From positions 248,001 to 312,000 of the forward strand of contig JANBRJ010000003.1 of NCBI GenBank assembly GCA_027577595.1: a DNA stretch of 64,000 nucleotides. Reading direction: 5' to 3'. Below, piece after piece: positions 10,593 through 21,068 of this stretch; positions within the stretch are counted from its first letter, which is position 1; every line of letters starts with the position of its first letter. The stretch comes from Coemansia sp. RSA 487 (Eukaryota > Kickxellomycota > Kickxellomycetes > Kickxellales > Kickxellaceae). A program made the translations under genes and the position numbers. The notes under the pieces are model-generated. The model was not told the origin of the DNA, searched no databases, and saw only the letters and a list, made by a program, of their open reading frames with translations.

Positions 10593-11171
10593 TGGATGGC
10601 CCATCACTCTCAAATAATAGCGATTAAAAAACCCAAGCGTGTCAAGTCAGCATGTTTTACAATGCAAGTTAATGATTTATTTCAGGGAGGCAAGTTCTGT
10701 TTAACCATATAATATATACTGCTTTTGTTGCTGTTCTTAAACATAAGCTTGTTGCTAACATTTTGTACTTACCCTATCCTTTTCTCTCTGTATACAATAG
10801 TTGTTTTGAACGACCACTGGTTACTACGTCAACATCGCTGCTTTCAAACGCTCGCAAATGCCATTTTTCGCGCGCACGAGTGTCCCAGCAAAATGCTGCT
10901 GCTTGCGCACATAACCCCCAATGCCTTTATTCTTTCCACAACACGAATTATAGTGTAGTGTATTTCCTGTTACATGATAATAGCATCGTTATATATTGAT
11001 ACGTTGATGCGATTTAAATCATGAATCAAAGCACTGCATCAAAGAACCCTTTAGACACTGATCCTATAGCAGCATATATATAATTCACATGTCATTTTTA
11101 GCAACTGTCTATTCTGAATAGACATCTTTTCTCTGCTCTCTCGCTTTACTTTTTTAAGCTTCCTTTTCAAA
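10593..11171. other. AT-rich spacer after the PTRHD1-like gene
   Basis: AT-rich sequence with no recognised coding or RNA feature. It includes the 3' end of the PTRHD1-like transcript and leads into the decayed gene that follows. Confidence 0.5.
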
Positions 11172-12341
11172 ATGGCTCATATCAACGATATATATACGAT
11201 TCAGGCCTCTATCGCATTCTCCGTCTCGCTTTAGGAGAATCAGCCAAAAATATTGATGAATGGAAGAAACAACTCCCTTTACTTCGGGTGTGTCGCCAGT
11301 GGTATGATATACTTCGTGGCTATGTGTTTTCTAGAGGGTTTGTTATCATTGATGATTTGCATGGGCCCGGTAGTTCTAAAGACGATGATACAGAGAGCTA
11401 CGTCAGTCACTCTAAATACAATACAATGAGCTGCATTTATTACGCCGGCAATGATTTTGTTTGCAGATCCAACCTTGGCATAGTCGCTGGTCGGGACGAA
11501 TACAACCGTGGCTGCGTAACAATTTTGGATGTGCGCGCATCCCCAAAGCTAAATATTTGTCAGTATGGTTCAGAATTGAAAGAGCTTTTAACTCTCGGGG
11601 TTGGATATTGGCTAAGTCTGGCTTCGTTGAAACTCGCATCTTTCACGAGAAATAATTCTAATCCAAAACCCAATGAAGAGGTGTTGAAATTGGTAGCATA
11701 CATGTGCTTTATATTAACTCAGCTCCCAACATTCAACGAGCATCAACTTGGGTAAGTCTTACAACTCTAGAAATGCGGGATATTGAGTTTGAAGGGCTAT
11801 TAAGGCTTTTTCCAATTTTCTACAATCTCAAGATACTCAAAGCCAGCTATATACATCTAGGCAATGAGTCTTTGTCGACCATAAAGCTAGGTTTAGAGGA
11901 GGAATGTCATGCCATCTTTGAATACAATAACAAGATATGATATCATATCCTTGATAGGTGATTCCTGAATGTTGTTATAATCCTTGGTAGTTTACAGCTA
12001 TAAAATAGCCTAACACTCATACCATTTCTTCATGTCATCCTTAATCTCTGTTTAGAATATATATTATACTCCTACGTAACAGTCCTAGCGTCTATAGTAT
12101 AACAAACAAGGAACAAGAAAATATTGATAGTTTATATACCAAAATAATAGACCTTCGTATCAGTAGGATTCAACCTTACAGCCCACACCATTTCCTCACC
12201 TGTGTTAACCACTTGCTTTTGCAAATTCCTACTTTATTAATCTTTACAGCACCCAATTACCTACCTTCTACTGTCAAGCAAAGCTTTTTACCTGAAAAAT
12301 TCCAATATACCCGTTTCAAGCTCTATAAGACCTACGCATAA
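11172..12341 (+). pseudogene. Decayed F-box/leucine-rich-like gene
   Basis: Three open stretches in different frames read as one degenerate protein. The first begins with an ATG at 11172 (MAHINDIYT) and shifts frame near 11200 into LYRILRLALGESAKNIDEWK, then QLPLLRVCRQWYDILRGYVF, an F-box-like start. This runs open to a stop at 11755. The next frame (about 11746-11940) continues with VSLTTLEMRDIEFEGLLRLF, a leucine-rich type repeat. A last open stretch (12045-12341) has IIDLRISRIQ and LTCVNHLLLQIPTLLIF, again leucine-rich. This arrangement resembles large families of F-box/LRR-like proteins in kickxellomycete fungi; that attribution is from memory. At least two frame changes and several stops indicate it is no longer a working gene. 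The AT-rich composition, unlike neighbouring genes, fits long decay. Confidence 0.55.
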
Positions 12342-13212
12342 ATGTTAAGAGATTGAGAAACGCCAACTTATACTGTGTATGAACAATTTGGATCAGTAGC
12401 CAGTCTTTTCGGGTTATAATACGTGTATTTGAAACAACCATATCAAGCTTAATGATAATCCGGATTCGGACGGCCGAAAAAAACACCTTATCCTTAAACA
12501 CCTTTGCGTCGGTTCAGTGGTTATTTTTCAGGGGGAAACAAGCAGAGATAATTTGCTTGTGAGAGATAAAAGACGCTTGTACAGCATTAAACTGTGCTTT
12601 TCGATTTCTATACATTTTTGTACATTCTATTGCCGCACTGTCAGATTCTGGTCAAATTATGCCAACAATGTAGGAGGGGACAAGTATCGTCAATATCGGA
12701 AAATATTCGGTATAAAAAGCAGACACCACACGCTTTGGCTGTTTGGAAGAAATCTTCGCTCAATAAAGCACTATTATTTTCAAAAATCTAACAGCCTCAT
12801 CCACCCATGTGAGGGCCGTTTGAAAAATACCCTACAGATTCGCCCACAGGTCAGGATTCACAATAATATCCTTTTGATCACCAGCCTTGATCACCAGAAT
12901 GCCAACTTTTTTGATGATCAAAACCGCAACATTATCACTCCAGCTTCCCCTTCAGACAGCTTTGTCGTTCTTTCTTACTTCTGTTGCTACACTTCAGATA
13001 ATCTAGTGTCAACTTTTGTCATTCAATTCCCTCTCCTTTTATGCGGCATTGATTGCTATTTCTGCCAGGTAGCTCGTGTCACGCTAAATTCACAGCGAAA
13101 TCGCCGCTTTGAATGCAACTACTCGTAGCCCTTAGCAGCTTCAAGAAGGAAAGCACGTCCTGGTAAAGAAGAAAAGACCGCATTTATTTTACGCGTTGCA
13201 GTTTTATGGTTC
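12342..13212. other. AT-rich spacer before the PPR gene
   Basis: An open frame at 12517-13128 has AT-driven composition, no recognisable domain and no good start context, so I do not call it. A direct repeat TGATCACCAG occurs twice near 12876 and 12888. ACGCGT lies at 13191-13196, directly upstream of the PPR start. Confidence 0.45.
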
Positions 13213-15219
13213 ATGCGACTTGGGGTTGGTAGCGTGTTTGGCTTTCTGCGAAAAAGTACCACCTGGCGGCAACACGCGCTGTGCGGGGCAATAGCTCCTG
13301 TGTTCACCATTCACAAGTCCCTAGTAACTGCCGATCCTAAAAAATATATTGGAAATATTGCCGGATCAAGATTCACACACCGCCCCGGCGCCCTTGGTGC
13401 TAACCCGAGGCCACGATTTAGCACAGGGAGAGATGGGAATAAGGACAAAAAAGACAAGGAACCAGGCAAGCCACAGAAGGATACAAATGAATCAGGTTCA
13501 AAACACAACAGTAATGCAACTTCAGACCAAAAACCAGACTTTCCAGATGGTACTCCGAGCCCACAGCGCATCGAATTGTATAGAGGAATTAGAGCACAAA
13601 ACCCGGAAAGGGTGTGGGATGCGTTCAACGATGTTGCCAACAGCAGCGAATGGGATCAGCTAACAGAGGAAGAAATTGCACAAGTCATTCACATCTTTAA
13701 CAACCAATTTTCCTTTGAGCGCAGCAAGCAGGCGTTGGATCGAGTAAAATCGATATTTTACATTTGCACACAGCGCCAGTTTGTTTTCCAAAAGACATGG
13801 AGTTACAACGAAATGATCAGGCTGAATATTGCAGAGGGGCGGCGTGAGCTAGCATACAAGCTTAAATCTAGTATGGAGTCTGGCGAGTACGGGCCAGGCG
13901 TGGTTGTCAACATACATACATATGCATCATTTTTCAACGATCCTTACATTAGCAGCCGCAAGGAGATTGCGCAGCTCATTGATCTATACGACGAGATGAC
14001 TCGTAGAAATATAAAGCCCGACACACGTATCCAAAAAGCGCTTATTTTGTTTGCACGGAAATCTGGGGAGACCCAGTTGCTCACCACATTGCTTGATTCA
14101 ACGTCAACAGACGATATTCCGCATAATTTTAGTTCGCTTGCTGCGCGCGTTATCAGTGCCAGGACCAAAGCATTTATATCCATAAATAAACCCGGCCTCG
14201 CGCACGATGAGCTTATGAAGCTAGTATCTTATCAGATCCCCAAGGACACTCGACATATTCCACCAGAACACGTCAGCAGCTCTGATTCGGGTCAAGTGCA
14301 GATTCCATTGGCCTACAGCCGAACACGAGACGCGTTCTTTGTTTACCTCCGGTCAGCATACGAAGCCCTTATCCAGCTCCGTTTGCGGCGGAGGAATCCA
14401 CATGTTGCCCGCGATCTGCTGGAGGACATGCGACGGATCAGCTACCTGCCGCCAACGCTCGCGATATATGAGCAGTTTGTCCGATACCATGCAAAGCGGA
14501 AGGGCATTCGCCAGTTGCGGGAAATATACGAGATGATGCAGCAGGACGGCGTAAAGGTAACCGAACATTTCTACACAAAAATCATAACGGCATGCATGTT
14601 TACGCCAAAACAGAGGCTTCTGGACCACCTGAAAAGCAAGGCGGTCAAAATATCCCAGGACGCTCAAAAAGAGAAAAGTACCTATCAATATTTAGGGGCT
14701 GCCACCTTGCTCGATATCGATGGTTCTGAAATCGGCCCAGGCTTGAACCCAAAAGAACCAGCCGCGCCTGATGGGATGGAGCTTTCCGAAATAGCCCTAG
14801 ATGAAAGGGCCGAAGAGGAGCTCGACAGATTGATATTCTACCCAAATGAATGCATACTGTTTTTCGATGACATGCTGGCGGACTATGGCGTTAGTCCGGG
14901 AGCCATTCATGATAAGGGTTATATCCCAAACATCAACATTACAAACTCTGTCATGCGCGCATACATAAGGCTTGAGCGATACGCTTTGGCTTTGCGGGAG
15001 TTTGTTCGCTACTGCTACCACCAAAAGCAGCTATACCCAATGTCTCGCCCATTAGATGTAGAACGGAACCCTCGCACGATAGCTTTCGTGTTTCGAATGG
15101 CGCTTGGAGCTGCGCAAATGCGCAAGGATGCGAAGCATGCGCAAAAAATATACACCACGATGCGTGAATGGGGCGTAAAGATACCCGAGAGAGACATGTA
15201 CCGGTACAAGTTCATGTAA
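13213..15219 (+). CDS. Pentatricopeptide-repeat protein, probably mitochondrial
   Basis: This is a 668-residue single-exon protein. The first ~70 residues are basic, hydroxyl-rich and poor in acidic residues (MRLGVGSVFGFLRKSTTWRQ), as expected of a mitochondrial presequence. A low-complexity Lys/Asp/Asn linker follows, then helical repeats. Recognisable PPR-type helices include WSYNEMIRLNIAEGRRELAY, IAQLIDLYDEMTRRNIKPDT, LAIYEQFVRYHAKRKGIRQL followed by REIYEMMQQDGVKVTEHFYT, ITNSVMRAYIRLERYALALR and AQKIYTTMREWGVKIPERDM. PPR proteins bind organellar RNA and act in its processing, stability or translation; the target here cannot be read from the sequence. The ATG at 13213 is used because it opens the presequence. 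A nearby ATG at 13206 is out of frame and ends quickly. Confidence 0.8.
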   Translation: MRLGVGSVFGFLRKSTTWRQHALCGAIAPVFTIHKSLVTADPKKYIGNIAGSRFTHRPGALGANPRPRFSTGRDGNKDKKDKEPGKPQKDTNESGSKHNSNATSDQKPDFPDGTPSPQRIELYRGIRAQNPERVWDAFNDVANSSEWDQLTEEEIAQVIHIFNNQFSFERSKQALDRVKSIFYICTQRQFVFQKTWSYNEMIRLNIAEGRRELAYKLKSSMESGEYGPGVVVNIHTYASFFNDPYISSRKEIAQLIDLYDEMTRRNIKPDTRIQKALILFARKSGETQLLTTLLDSTSTDDIPHNFSSLAARVISARTKAFISINKPGLAHDELMKLVSYQIPKDTRHIPPEHVSSSDSGQVQIPLAYSRTRDAFFVYLRSAYEALIQLRLRRRNPHVARDLLEDMRRISYLPPTLAIYEQFVRYHAKRKGIRQLREIYEMMQQDGVKVTEHFYTKIITACMFTPKQRLLDHLKSKAVKISQDAQKEKSTYQYLGAATLLDIDGSEIGPGLNPKEPAAPDGMELSEIALDERAEEELDRLIFYPNECILFFDDMLADYGVSPGAIHDKGYIPNINITNSVMRAYIRLERYALALREFVRYCYHQKQLYPMSRPLDVERNPRTIAFVFRMALGAAQMRKDAKHAQKIYTTMREWGVKIPERDMYRYKFM

Positions 15220-15969
15220 CATGGTCTTTTTCGCTTCTTAGAGTATGGATATATATATCGGTCACTTGCATTATTTTTCATCTTGTGTGATAGTAAACGG
15301 GACCTGTTTTTATTTACACAATTATACTTATTGCGGATGCAAGTGCTGAAATTGCTAATCCAGAGGATCAAAGAAGTAACAGAGCCACAAACATACAAGG
15401 CGTCACATGCATCTGCGGAAGATGTAAACGAGCTCTGAAGATATTGAGGACAGCAACACAACCACAGATAGTAAAATAGACATCAAGCCATTGCAATATT
15501 TTTCCTCTTTACAAACGTATATATTGTCTACATATTGACCTTTACGTTTATACTTTCCTTCATTACCTTTCAACATGCTTGTAACAAGGAAACAACTATA
15601 ATGTGTATATGTAGTTTATTGCAAATCACTAGTTCCTCAGAAACAAGCCCAGAACCTGGTATCTCTTTAGTTCTCAGTTTTATATCACTGATGCCAGTTG
15701 AAGTCAACATCTTAGCAATAAGCCGAGCTCTTGATGTGTCATAGATCCCACATTACGCACTACTTTCTTTCTGTTAAAGATGTGTATAACAAGCATTGCA
15801 GTCTATCTGTTCTTTAACATAATGACTGTTTAAAAGGAAAACGGATGACATGTCCAAGCATAGGCTCAAATGCCTAGTTTATTTTTTCTTTATTCTTCAA
15901 ACTTTAAATAATATTGTACTAGACACAGTTGTACATTTCTAGAGTAAGTACTGTTTACAAACAAGCAAA
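15220..15969. other. AT-rich spacer and upstream region of eIF2 gamma copy B
   Basis: The spacer is AT-rich throughout and shows no similarity by eye to the upstream region of copy A. The duplicated segment therefore appears limited to the coding region. No gene was recognised. Confidence 0.5.
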
Positions 15970-17334
15970 ATGACTAAAATAGCTGCAGTTATGGACCCAA
16001 CGACACTATCGCCCACTTCCATCGAAGTGATGGCTAACCAGGCGACAATTAACATTGGAACCATTGGACATGTCTCACATGGAAAGTCAACCTTGGTCAG
16101 GACCATTTCAGGCGTTCAGACGTTTCGCTATGAAAGGGAGCGCAAGCTCAATATTACAATCAAACTGGGCTATGCGAACGCAAAGATTTACAAGTGCGAC
16201 AATGAGGAGTGTCCGCGTCCTGGATGCTACGAGTCCAAGGGCTCGGCCGAGCCTGTCGAGTACCCGTGCAAGCGCCCTGGATGCGGTGGGAAGATGAAGC
16301 TGGTGCGTCACATCTCATTTGTTGACTGCCCGGGTCACGACGTGTACATGATGACTATGCTTAGCGGCGCTGCGGTCATGGATGCCGCTATGCTGCTTGT
16401 TGCAGCCAACGAGCCATGCCCACAGCCGCAAACGTCTGAGCATCTAGTGGCCATAGAAATGATTAAGCTTAAGAATGCCTTTATTCTGCAAAACAAGGTC
16501 GATCGAATCAAGGAAGACGAAGCGCTTATCAACTACGAACAGATCAAAAAGTTCTCAAAGAACACTATTGTCGAGAACGCGCCTATTATTCCTATTTCTG
16601 CGCAGCTCAAAGTTAACATCGACGCGGTCATTGAGTATGTCTACAAGCACATTCCCATCCCGGTTCGTGATTTCACCGCTGACCCTCATCTTATTGTTAT
16701 TCGCTCGTTTGATATCAACAAGCCGGGTTTTGAGGCTGATGAATTGCGCGGCGGCGTCGTCGGTGGAAGTATTTTGAAGGGTGTTCTGAAGGTCGGTGAC
16801 GAAATAGAGCTAAGGCCAGGTCGCCTTGTCCAGGATCCGGTCACCAACCGCACTAAACTCGTTACATTGCGTTCACGGATTGTGTCACTTAATGCAGAGG
16901 CCAACAGCATGCAGTTTGCGGTACCTGGAGGGCTTATCGGCGTTGGGTCACTTCTGGACCCTGCGCTCACGCGCCAGGACTTGCTTGCTGGTAACGTGCT
17001 TGGGCATCCTGGAAAGCTCCCCAAGGTGTACACGGAGCTCGAGATCAATTACTTTTTGCTCCGCCAGCTCCTGGGTATGCAAAAGGACAAGAGAAAGTCG
17101 TCAAATATCGGGCCTCTCAAAAAGAATGAAATACTAAAGATAGCCATCGGATCGCTTACCCTTGGGGCGCTTGTCATTAAAGTTAGGAAGGATATTGCTA
17201 GGCTGGCGCTGCAGAAACCAGCATGCGCAGATATTGGCGAGAAGATAGCAATAAGCAGAAACTACGGCGTGCTTTGGCGCCTTATCGGTTGGGCCAGTAT
17301 TGTAAAAGGCAAGACATACAATGTCGATAAATAG
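15970..17334 (+). CDS. GCD11: eIF2 subunit gamma, copy B (diverged paralog)
   Basis: This is a second intact eIF2 gamma frame of 454 residues, alignable without gaps to copy A almost to the end. It keeps Thr63, the zinc-ribbon cysteines, DCPGH, NKVD and SAQ, so it should still bind GTP. Residues 9-35, 61-159, 173-255 and 311-373 are identical to copy A. The differences cluster at 36-60 (GHVSHGKST in place of [18 protein letters not shown] in place of VRFKKEHER before switch I), at 160-172, and at 374-454, where about 35 of 82 positions differ. Many of those changes are at places conserved in the family, for example VKADLAKL to VRKDIARL. The frame is free of stops over 1.36 kb. It could be a specialised or stage-specific gamma subunit, or a copy under relaxed selection kept partly alike by gene conversion. 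I cannot tell whether it is expressed. Confidence 0.93.
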   Translation: MTKIAAVMDPTTLSPTSIEVMANQATINIGTIGHVSHGKSTLVRTISGVQTFRYERERKLNITIKLGYANAKIYKCDNEECPRPGCYESKGSAEPVEYPCKRPGCGGKMKLVRHISFVDCPGHDVYMMTMLSGAAVMDAAMLLVAANEPCPQPQTSEHLVAIEMIKLKNAFILQNKVDRIKEDEALINYEQIKKFSKNTIVENAPIIPISAQLKVNIDAVIEYVYKHIPIPVRDFTADPHLIVIRSFDINKPGFEADELRGGVVGGSILKGVLKVGDEIELRPGRLVQDPVTNRTKLVTLRSRIVSLNAEANSMQFAVPGGLIGVGSLLDPALTRQDLLAGNVLGHPGKLPKVYTELEINYFLLRQLLGMQKDKRKSSNIGPLKKNEILKIAIGSLTLGALVIKVRKDIARLALQKPACADIGEKIAISRNYGVLWRLIGWASIVKGKTYNVDK

Positions 17335-18152
17335 TATGCTTCGAATGCTTGAAAGTGCCAGGCAGAAAAAAAGAGAAATATATGAAAATACTGCATTCTG
17401 CATTCTTTTCTGTAAAAAAAAAGTGTACGCGAGTGTGTCGCGTTCTCCCTCTTTTTTTTTTTTCTCTTTGCAATAAGTTTTTTTTAGTTTTTGTAAGCAT
17501 ATAGAGTGCCTTGTGTCTACTTTTTGTTTCCATCTGACGCAAAAATCCTACTGTACGATTTATTGACCCTGACATTGAGCGAGAGGTCCTTTCGGAGCAT
17601 CAAAATTTACACAAACCACGAGAGGTAAGCATCTAAAACGTGGTTCAGCTCCAAGACAAAAAAAAAGAGCTGAGCTTAGTGTGACTCTAGCTCGATTGTG
17701 CGTATGCGAATAGATGACAAGAGAACAAGAACGCTTACGTTTGTGTTTGTGTGGGCAGAACTGAGAACTAAAAAAGACAACAGTATCCATTCTCCCCCCT
17801 CTCCCCCATTCAGAGCCGACGGGCGGGACACAAGTATTTACAAAAAATTGCCTGAAACCGTTTGGCTTCTCTTCGCTAACAAAGCAACCTCGATTTTTCT
17901 GACACCTTCATGTTTTGCACACCCTTGTCGGCATGTGCTTTTTCTTTATTTCCATTTAGCAATTTGTTTCCTGTGCAAAGATTTAAAGTTTGTGCTCGTT
18001 GCTAAAGCTTATACTTGTACTGCTAGTGTGCATATTATACAGTGCTTTGCTTCTTATATCGGAGTCACAATAGGTACCTTGTCTTTTACATTCGAGAACC
18101 GCCGAACGGTAGGAAACAGAGCCCAGCAAAGAGAGAAAGGAGGAAACGAAGT
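17335..18152. promoter_or_regulatory. Upstream region of the APSES factor gene
   Basis: This contains the 3' end of eIF2 gamma copy B, a long T run near 17450-17463 and pyrimidine-rich sequence leading to the ATG at 18153. A plus-strand frame (17698-18156) has no recognisable content and probably lies in the leader. Confidence 0.45.
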
Positions 18153-21068
18153 ATGAGCGACACAGATATCTCCAACAGCGTGTACGCTGCCATATACTCT
18201 GGAATCCAAGTGTACGAGATGATATGCCGCGGGATAGCTGTTATGAGACGGCACTCGGACTCTTGGCTTAATGCCACGCAGCTCCTGAAAGTCGCCGGTG
18301 TGGAAAAGGGGCGGAGGACAAAGATCCTGGAGCGCGAGGTCTTGACCGGCGTGCATGAAAAGATCCAGGGTGGGTATGGAAAGTACCAAGGAACATGGGT
18401 GCCCTTTACACGCGGAGTGCAGCTGTGCAAGCAGTACGGGGTTTACGACTACGTGCGCCCGATTCTCGAGCATGACCCTACAGCATCTGGCACCCGGCCC
18501 GATAAAACTCCAACAAAGGCTGAAGTCCGCAAGTTTTTGAAAAGCACGCAGAAGCAACCTGTCCGCCCAAGTGGCGCTCTGGCAGCTTCAGCCAAGCGCG
18601 AGCTCGCCATGTGCGATCCATCCACTCAAAAGCGATACAAGGCTAGCCCCAGCGTCGCCACATCGCCACTCAACTCCGATATCACTGGTGTCTTCCATCC
18701 AGGTAGCTACAGCCAAGGTATTATTCCTAGCACTCCGGCATTTCCGCCTGTTGACACGGGCCCTGCATCACGCACTGGCTCGCTGGCCGCACCGCACCGC
18801 TCGACAGTGTACAGTTCCCCTGCTGTCAACTATTTGACTGATGCAGGTTCTGCGTCAGTCGGGTCTGCATGGGGCTACCACACGGCAAACGAGGACGTAT
18901 CTTCACAAACAGTTGTTGATAATGACGGTGGGTCCTTTTCAAACGCCTCGCGCGGCAAGAGCGACCGCATGGAGCTGATGAAGATATTCCTCAACGACGA
19001 CCCCAGCTTTATTCCCGAATGGCTGGCGCAGGTCGATGACGCCAATGACACTGCATCTTGCTCGCCCCTGGCCGAAAGCGAAACCCTCAGCAGCAGCCAG
19101 TCGTACAAGGTCAACGTAGACCTCGTAATTGACGACCAAGGCCATACGGCCGTCCACTGGGCTGCTGCACTGGCTCGCATCCAGGTGCTGGATCTTCTTC
19201 TCTATCGCGGCGCCGATGCACGCCTTTTGAATGACGAGGGCGAATCTGCACTTGTTCGTGCTGTACAGGTGACCAACAACTATGAGAACCAGACTTTTCC
19301 TGATCTTTTGGAGCTTTTGCACGACACGATTCCTCTGACAGACAAGAACAACCGTACAGTTCTCCACCACATATCGCTAGCGGCAGGCATCGACAGCAGA
19401 GAAAGGGCGGCTCGATATTATGCAGACTGCCTGCTTTCGTGGATTGTTCGACTTGCTGGCGGGTACCAGGTGGATGCGGCGGAGAATACGGATCCAGAAA
19501 TCATGCACAAGCTTGCTAACGGTGCAGGAATGCAGAATGGCACTGTTCGTTTGACTGACGACGATGAAGACAAGCCACTGGCGCTACACAGCAGTGGCCA
19601 ACAACAGACTACTCAGCCGGCCCTGGCGCATGGCGAGAGCAATGGCTCCCTGCTGTCAACAGAGCCGTCAGATGATCGCTTGGCAACTGCCGAGAATAGC
19701 CGGTCGGCCACAGAGTCGGATACGATTCCCAACGCCGACTTTGCTGCCTTTTTGAACCTGCAGGATGTGCACGGAAACACAGCGCTGAACATTGCTGCAC
19801 GGGTCGGCGACCGAGCAATCATCCGGATGCTTCTCAACGCCGGCGCCTCTCCGACCATTGCAAACCGTGTCGGGCTTTGTCCACTTGACTTTGGCGTGGA
19901 CAAGATTGCACACACGGACAGCGAGGCGGGTATATACATGATTGATGCGCTGTTTGACGAAGGGGTGCCCAATGCGGCAGGCGCCACGCCGCTAGCTCTG
20001 GCGTCCAAAAGGACAGGCGGTCCGGCGCTCGACGCACTTGGCTCGCCAACGCCGTCCAGCCGCAAACGCTCGTCATATGCAGTACGCGGCTCGACTCCTG
20101 TTAACAACGGCACGCAGCTGCCGCAAACACCGCTGCGGTCGGCACTCAAGGGCGTGAACAAGAACCTTTTGTCGTCGCTGATCGCCAGCCGCAATGGCAC
20201 CCACGGCCAAGGCGGGAGCATGGCAGACGGCGGCAGTGCGCAGGACGTCTGGTCGCCCGTTGCAGCCGAGAAGCGCATGCACCAGTCGGTGATCAGCATC
20301 CAGCGGCTCATGTCCGAGCTGGAAACAAACTTTGCAGGGGAAATGAGGATCAAGCATGAGCACTTTGAGGAGATCAAGTACCAGCTGCGCAACACAACCA
20401 TTGAGCTTGCCAAGGCCCGCGAGACCATCCACCAGCTCCAGGCGAAGACGGCGCAGCTAGCCGAGGCAAAATCGCGCGTTGGGTATTTGGAGGAGACGCT
20501 GGCGCGGGAGACATCTGCGCTGCGCGAGACAATCAATGCACTCCCGGCTGGCTCAAAGCCGCGCAAAACGCTAGAGTCCTTGCTAGAGTCACTCCTGACA
20601 ACCCCCGATGGAAGTAGCCCGTTCAAGAGCATTAGCACAGAGCTGAACTTGCCATTCCTTCCCGATGGTGCATTTGGAAAGAACGGCGAGGCTGAGGGGG
20701 GCGATGAGGATGATGATCTTGATGAGCTGGAAAATGACCCGGAGAGGCTCCGGGCAGCCGTTGAGCGTCTGCGCACAGTCAACCAGGTGTACGCACAACG
20801 GGATATGCTTTTACACGAGCGCGTCGCGGCCCTGCGGATGCGGGCGGATGTGTCTGAGCGGGAGCGGCAATATCGCCAAATAATCGCTTCGTGCTGTGAA
20901 ATATCCGACGACGAAGTCGATATCTGGATCGACAAGCTTGTGAGCGCTGTCCAGTCGTCCGATGCCCATTCTGAGGAAGTAGCCCTAATTGTAAATGGCA
21001 ATTCTGTGCTAGATGGCAACGGGCTTTCTGCGGAAACCGCCCAGGACACCGTGGCTGCCCGGGTTTAG
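18153..21068 (+). CDS. MBP1: APSES-type cell-cycle transcription factor with ankyrin repeats (Mbp1/Res-like)
   Basis: This is a 971-residue protein with the layout of MBF/SBF DNA-binding subunits. Residues about 8-110 are the APSES (KilA-N/winged-helix) domain: VYEMICRGIAVMRRHSDSWL, NATQLLKVAGVEKGRRTKIL, GGYGKYQGTWVPFTRGVQLC. A Ser/Pro-rich linker follows, then ankyrin repeats at about 319-420 (HTAVHWAAALARIQVLDLLL) and about 533-590 (GNTALNIAARVGDRAIIRML), separated by a low-complexity insert. A coiled coil at about 706-795 leads to an acidic C-terminal region. In yeasts such proteins pair with a Swi6-type partner and drive G1/S genes through ACGCGT (MCB) sites; the same role is inferred. 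The ATG at 18153 is the first in-frame ATG; the open frame upstream has only a GTG. It is transcribed toward NST1 in the same direction. Confidence 0.9.
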   Translation: MSDTDISNSVYAAIYSGIQVYEMICRGIAVMRRHSDSWLNATQLLKVAGVEKGRRTKILEREVLTGVHEKIQGGYGKYQGTWVPFTRGVQLCKQYGVYDYVRPILEHDPTASGTRPDKTPTKAEVRKFLKSTQKQPVRPSGALAASAKRELAMCDPSTQKRYKASPSVATSPLNSDITGVFHPGSYSQGIIPSTPAFPPVDTGPASRTGSLAAPHRSTVYSSPAVNYLTDAGSASVGSAWGYHTANEDVSSQTVVDNDGGSFSNASRGKSDRMELMKIFLNDDPSFIPEWLAQVDDANDTASCSPLAESETLSSSQSYKVNVDLVIDDQGHTAVHWAAALARIQVLDLLLYRGADARLLNDEGESALVRAVQVTNNYENQTFPDLLELLHDTIPLTDKNNRTVLHHISLAAGIDSRERAARYYADCLLSWIVRLAGGYQVDAAENTDPEIMHKLANGAGMQNGTVRLTDDDEDKPLALHSSGQQQTTQPALAHGESNGSLLSTEPSDDRLATAENSRSATESDTIPNADFAAFLNLQDVHGNTALNIAARVGDRAIIRMLLNAGASPTIANRVGLCPLDFGVDKIAHTDSEAGIYMIDALFDEGVPNAAGATPLALASKRTGGPALDALGSPTPSSRKRSSYAVRGSTPVNNGTQLPQTPLRSALKGVNKNLLSSLIASRNGTHGQGGSMADGGSAQDVWSPVAAEKRMHQSVISIQRLMSELETNFAGEMRIKHEHFEEIKYQLRNTTIELAKARETIHQLQAKTAQLAEAKSRVGYLEETLARETSALRETINALPAGSKPRKTLESLLESLLTTPDGSSPFKSISTELNLPFLPDGAFGKNGEAEGGDEDDDLDELENDPERLRAAVERLRTVNQVYAQRDMLLHERVAALRMRADVSERERQYRQIIASCCEISDDEVDIWIDKLVSAVQSSDAHSEEVALIVNGNSVLDGNGLSAETAQDTVAARV

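Noticed and set aside
12517-13128. 203-codon frame between the pseudogene and the PPR gene
   Set aside because: No domain, AT-driven residue use and no relation to neighbouring genes. Kept only as a note in the spacer entry.
10593-13212. Considered as a transposon remnant because it is AT-rich and broken
   Set aside because: No terminal repeats, target-site duplications, transposase or reverse-transcriptase motifs were seen. The readable parts look like a host F-box/leucine-rich family.
19613-21049. 478-codon open frame antisense to the APSES factor gene
   Set aside because: It is a mirror of the GC-rich coding frame on the opposite strand. It is Ser/Arg-rich without domains, while the sense strand has a clear APSES/ankyrin protein.
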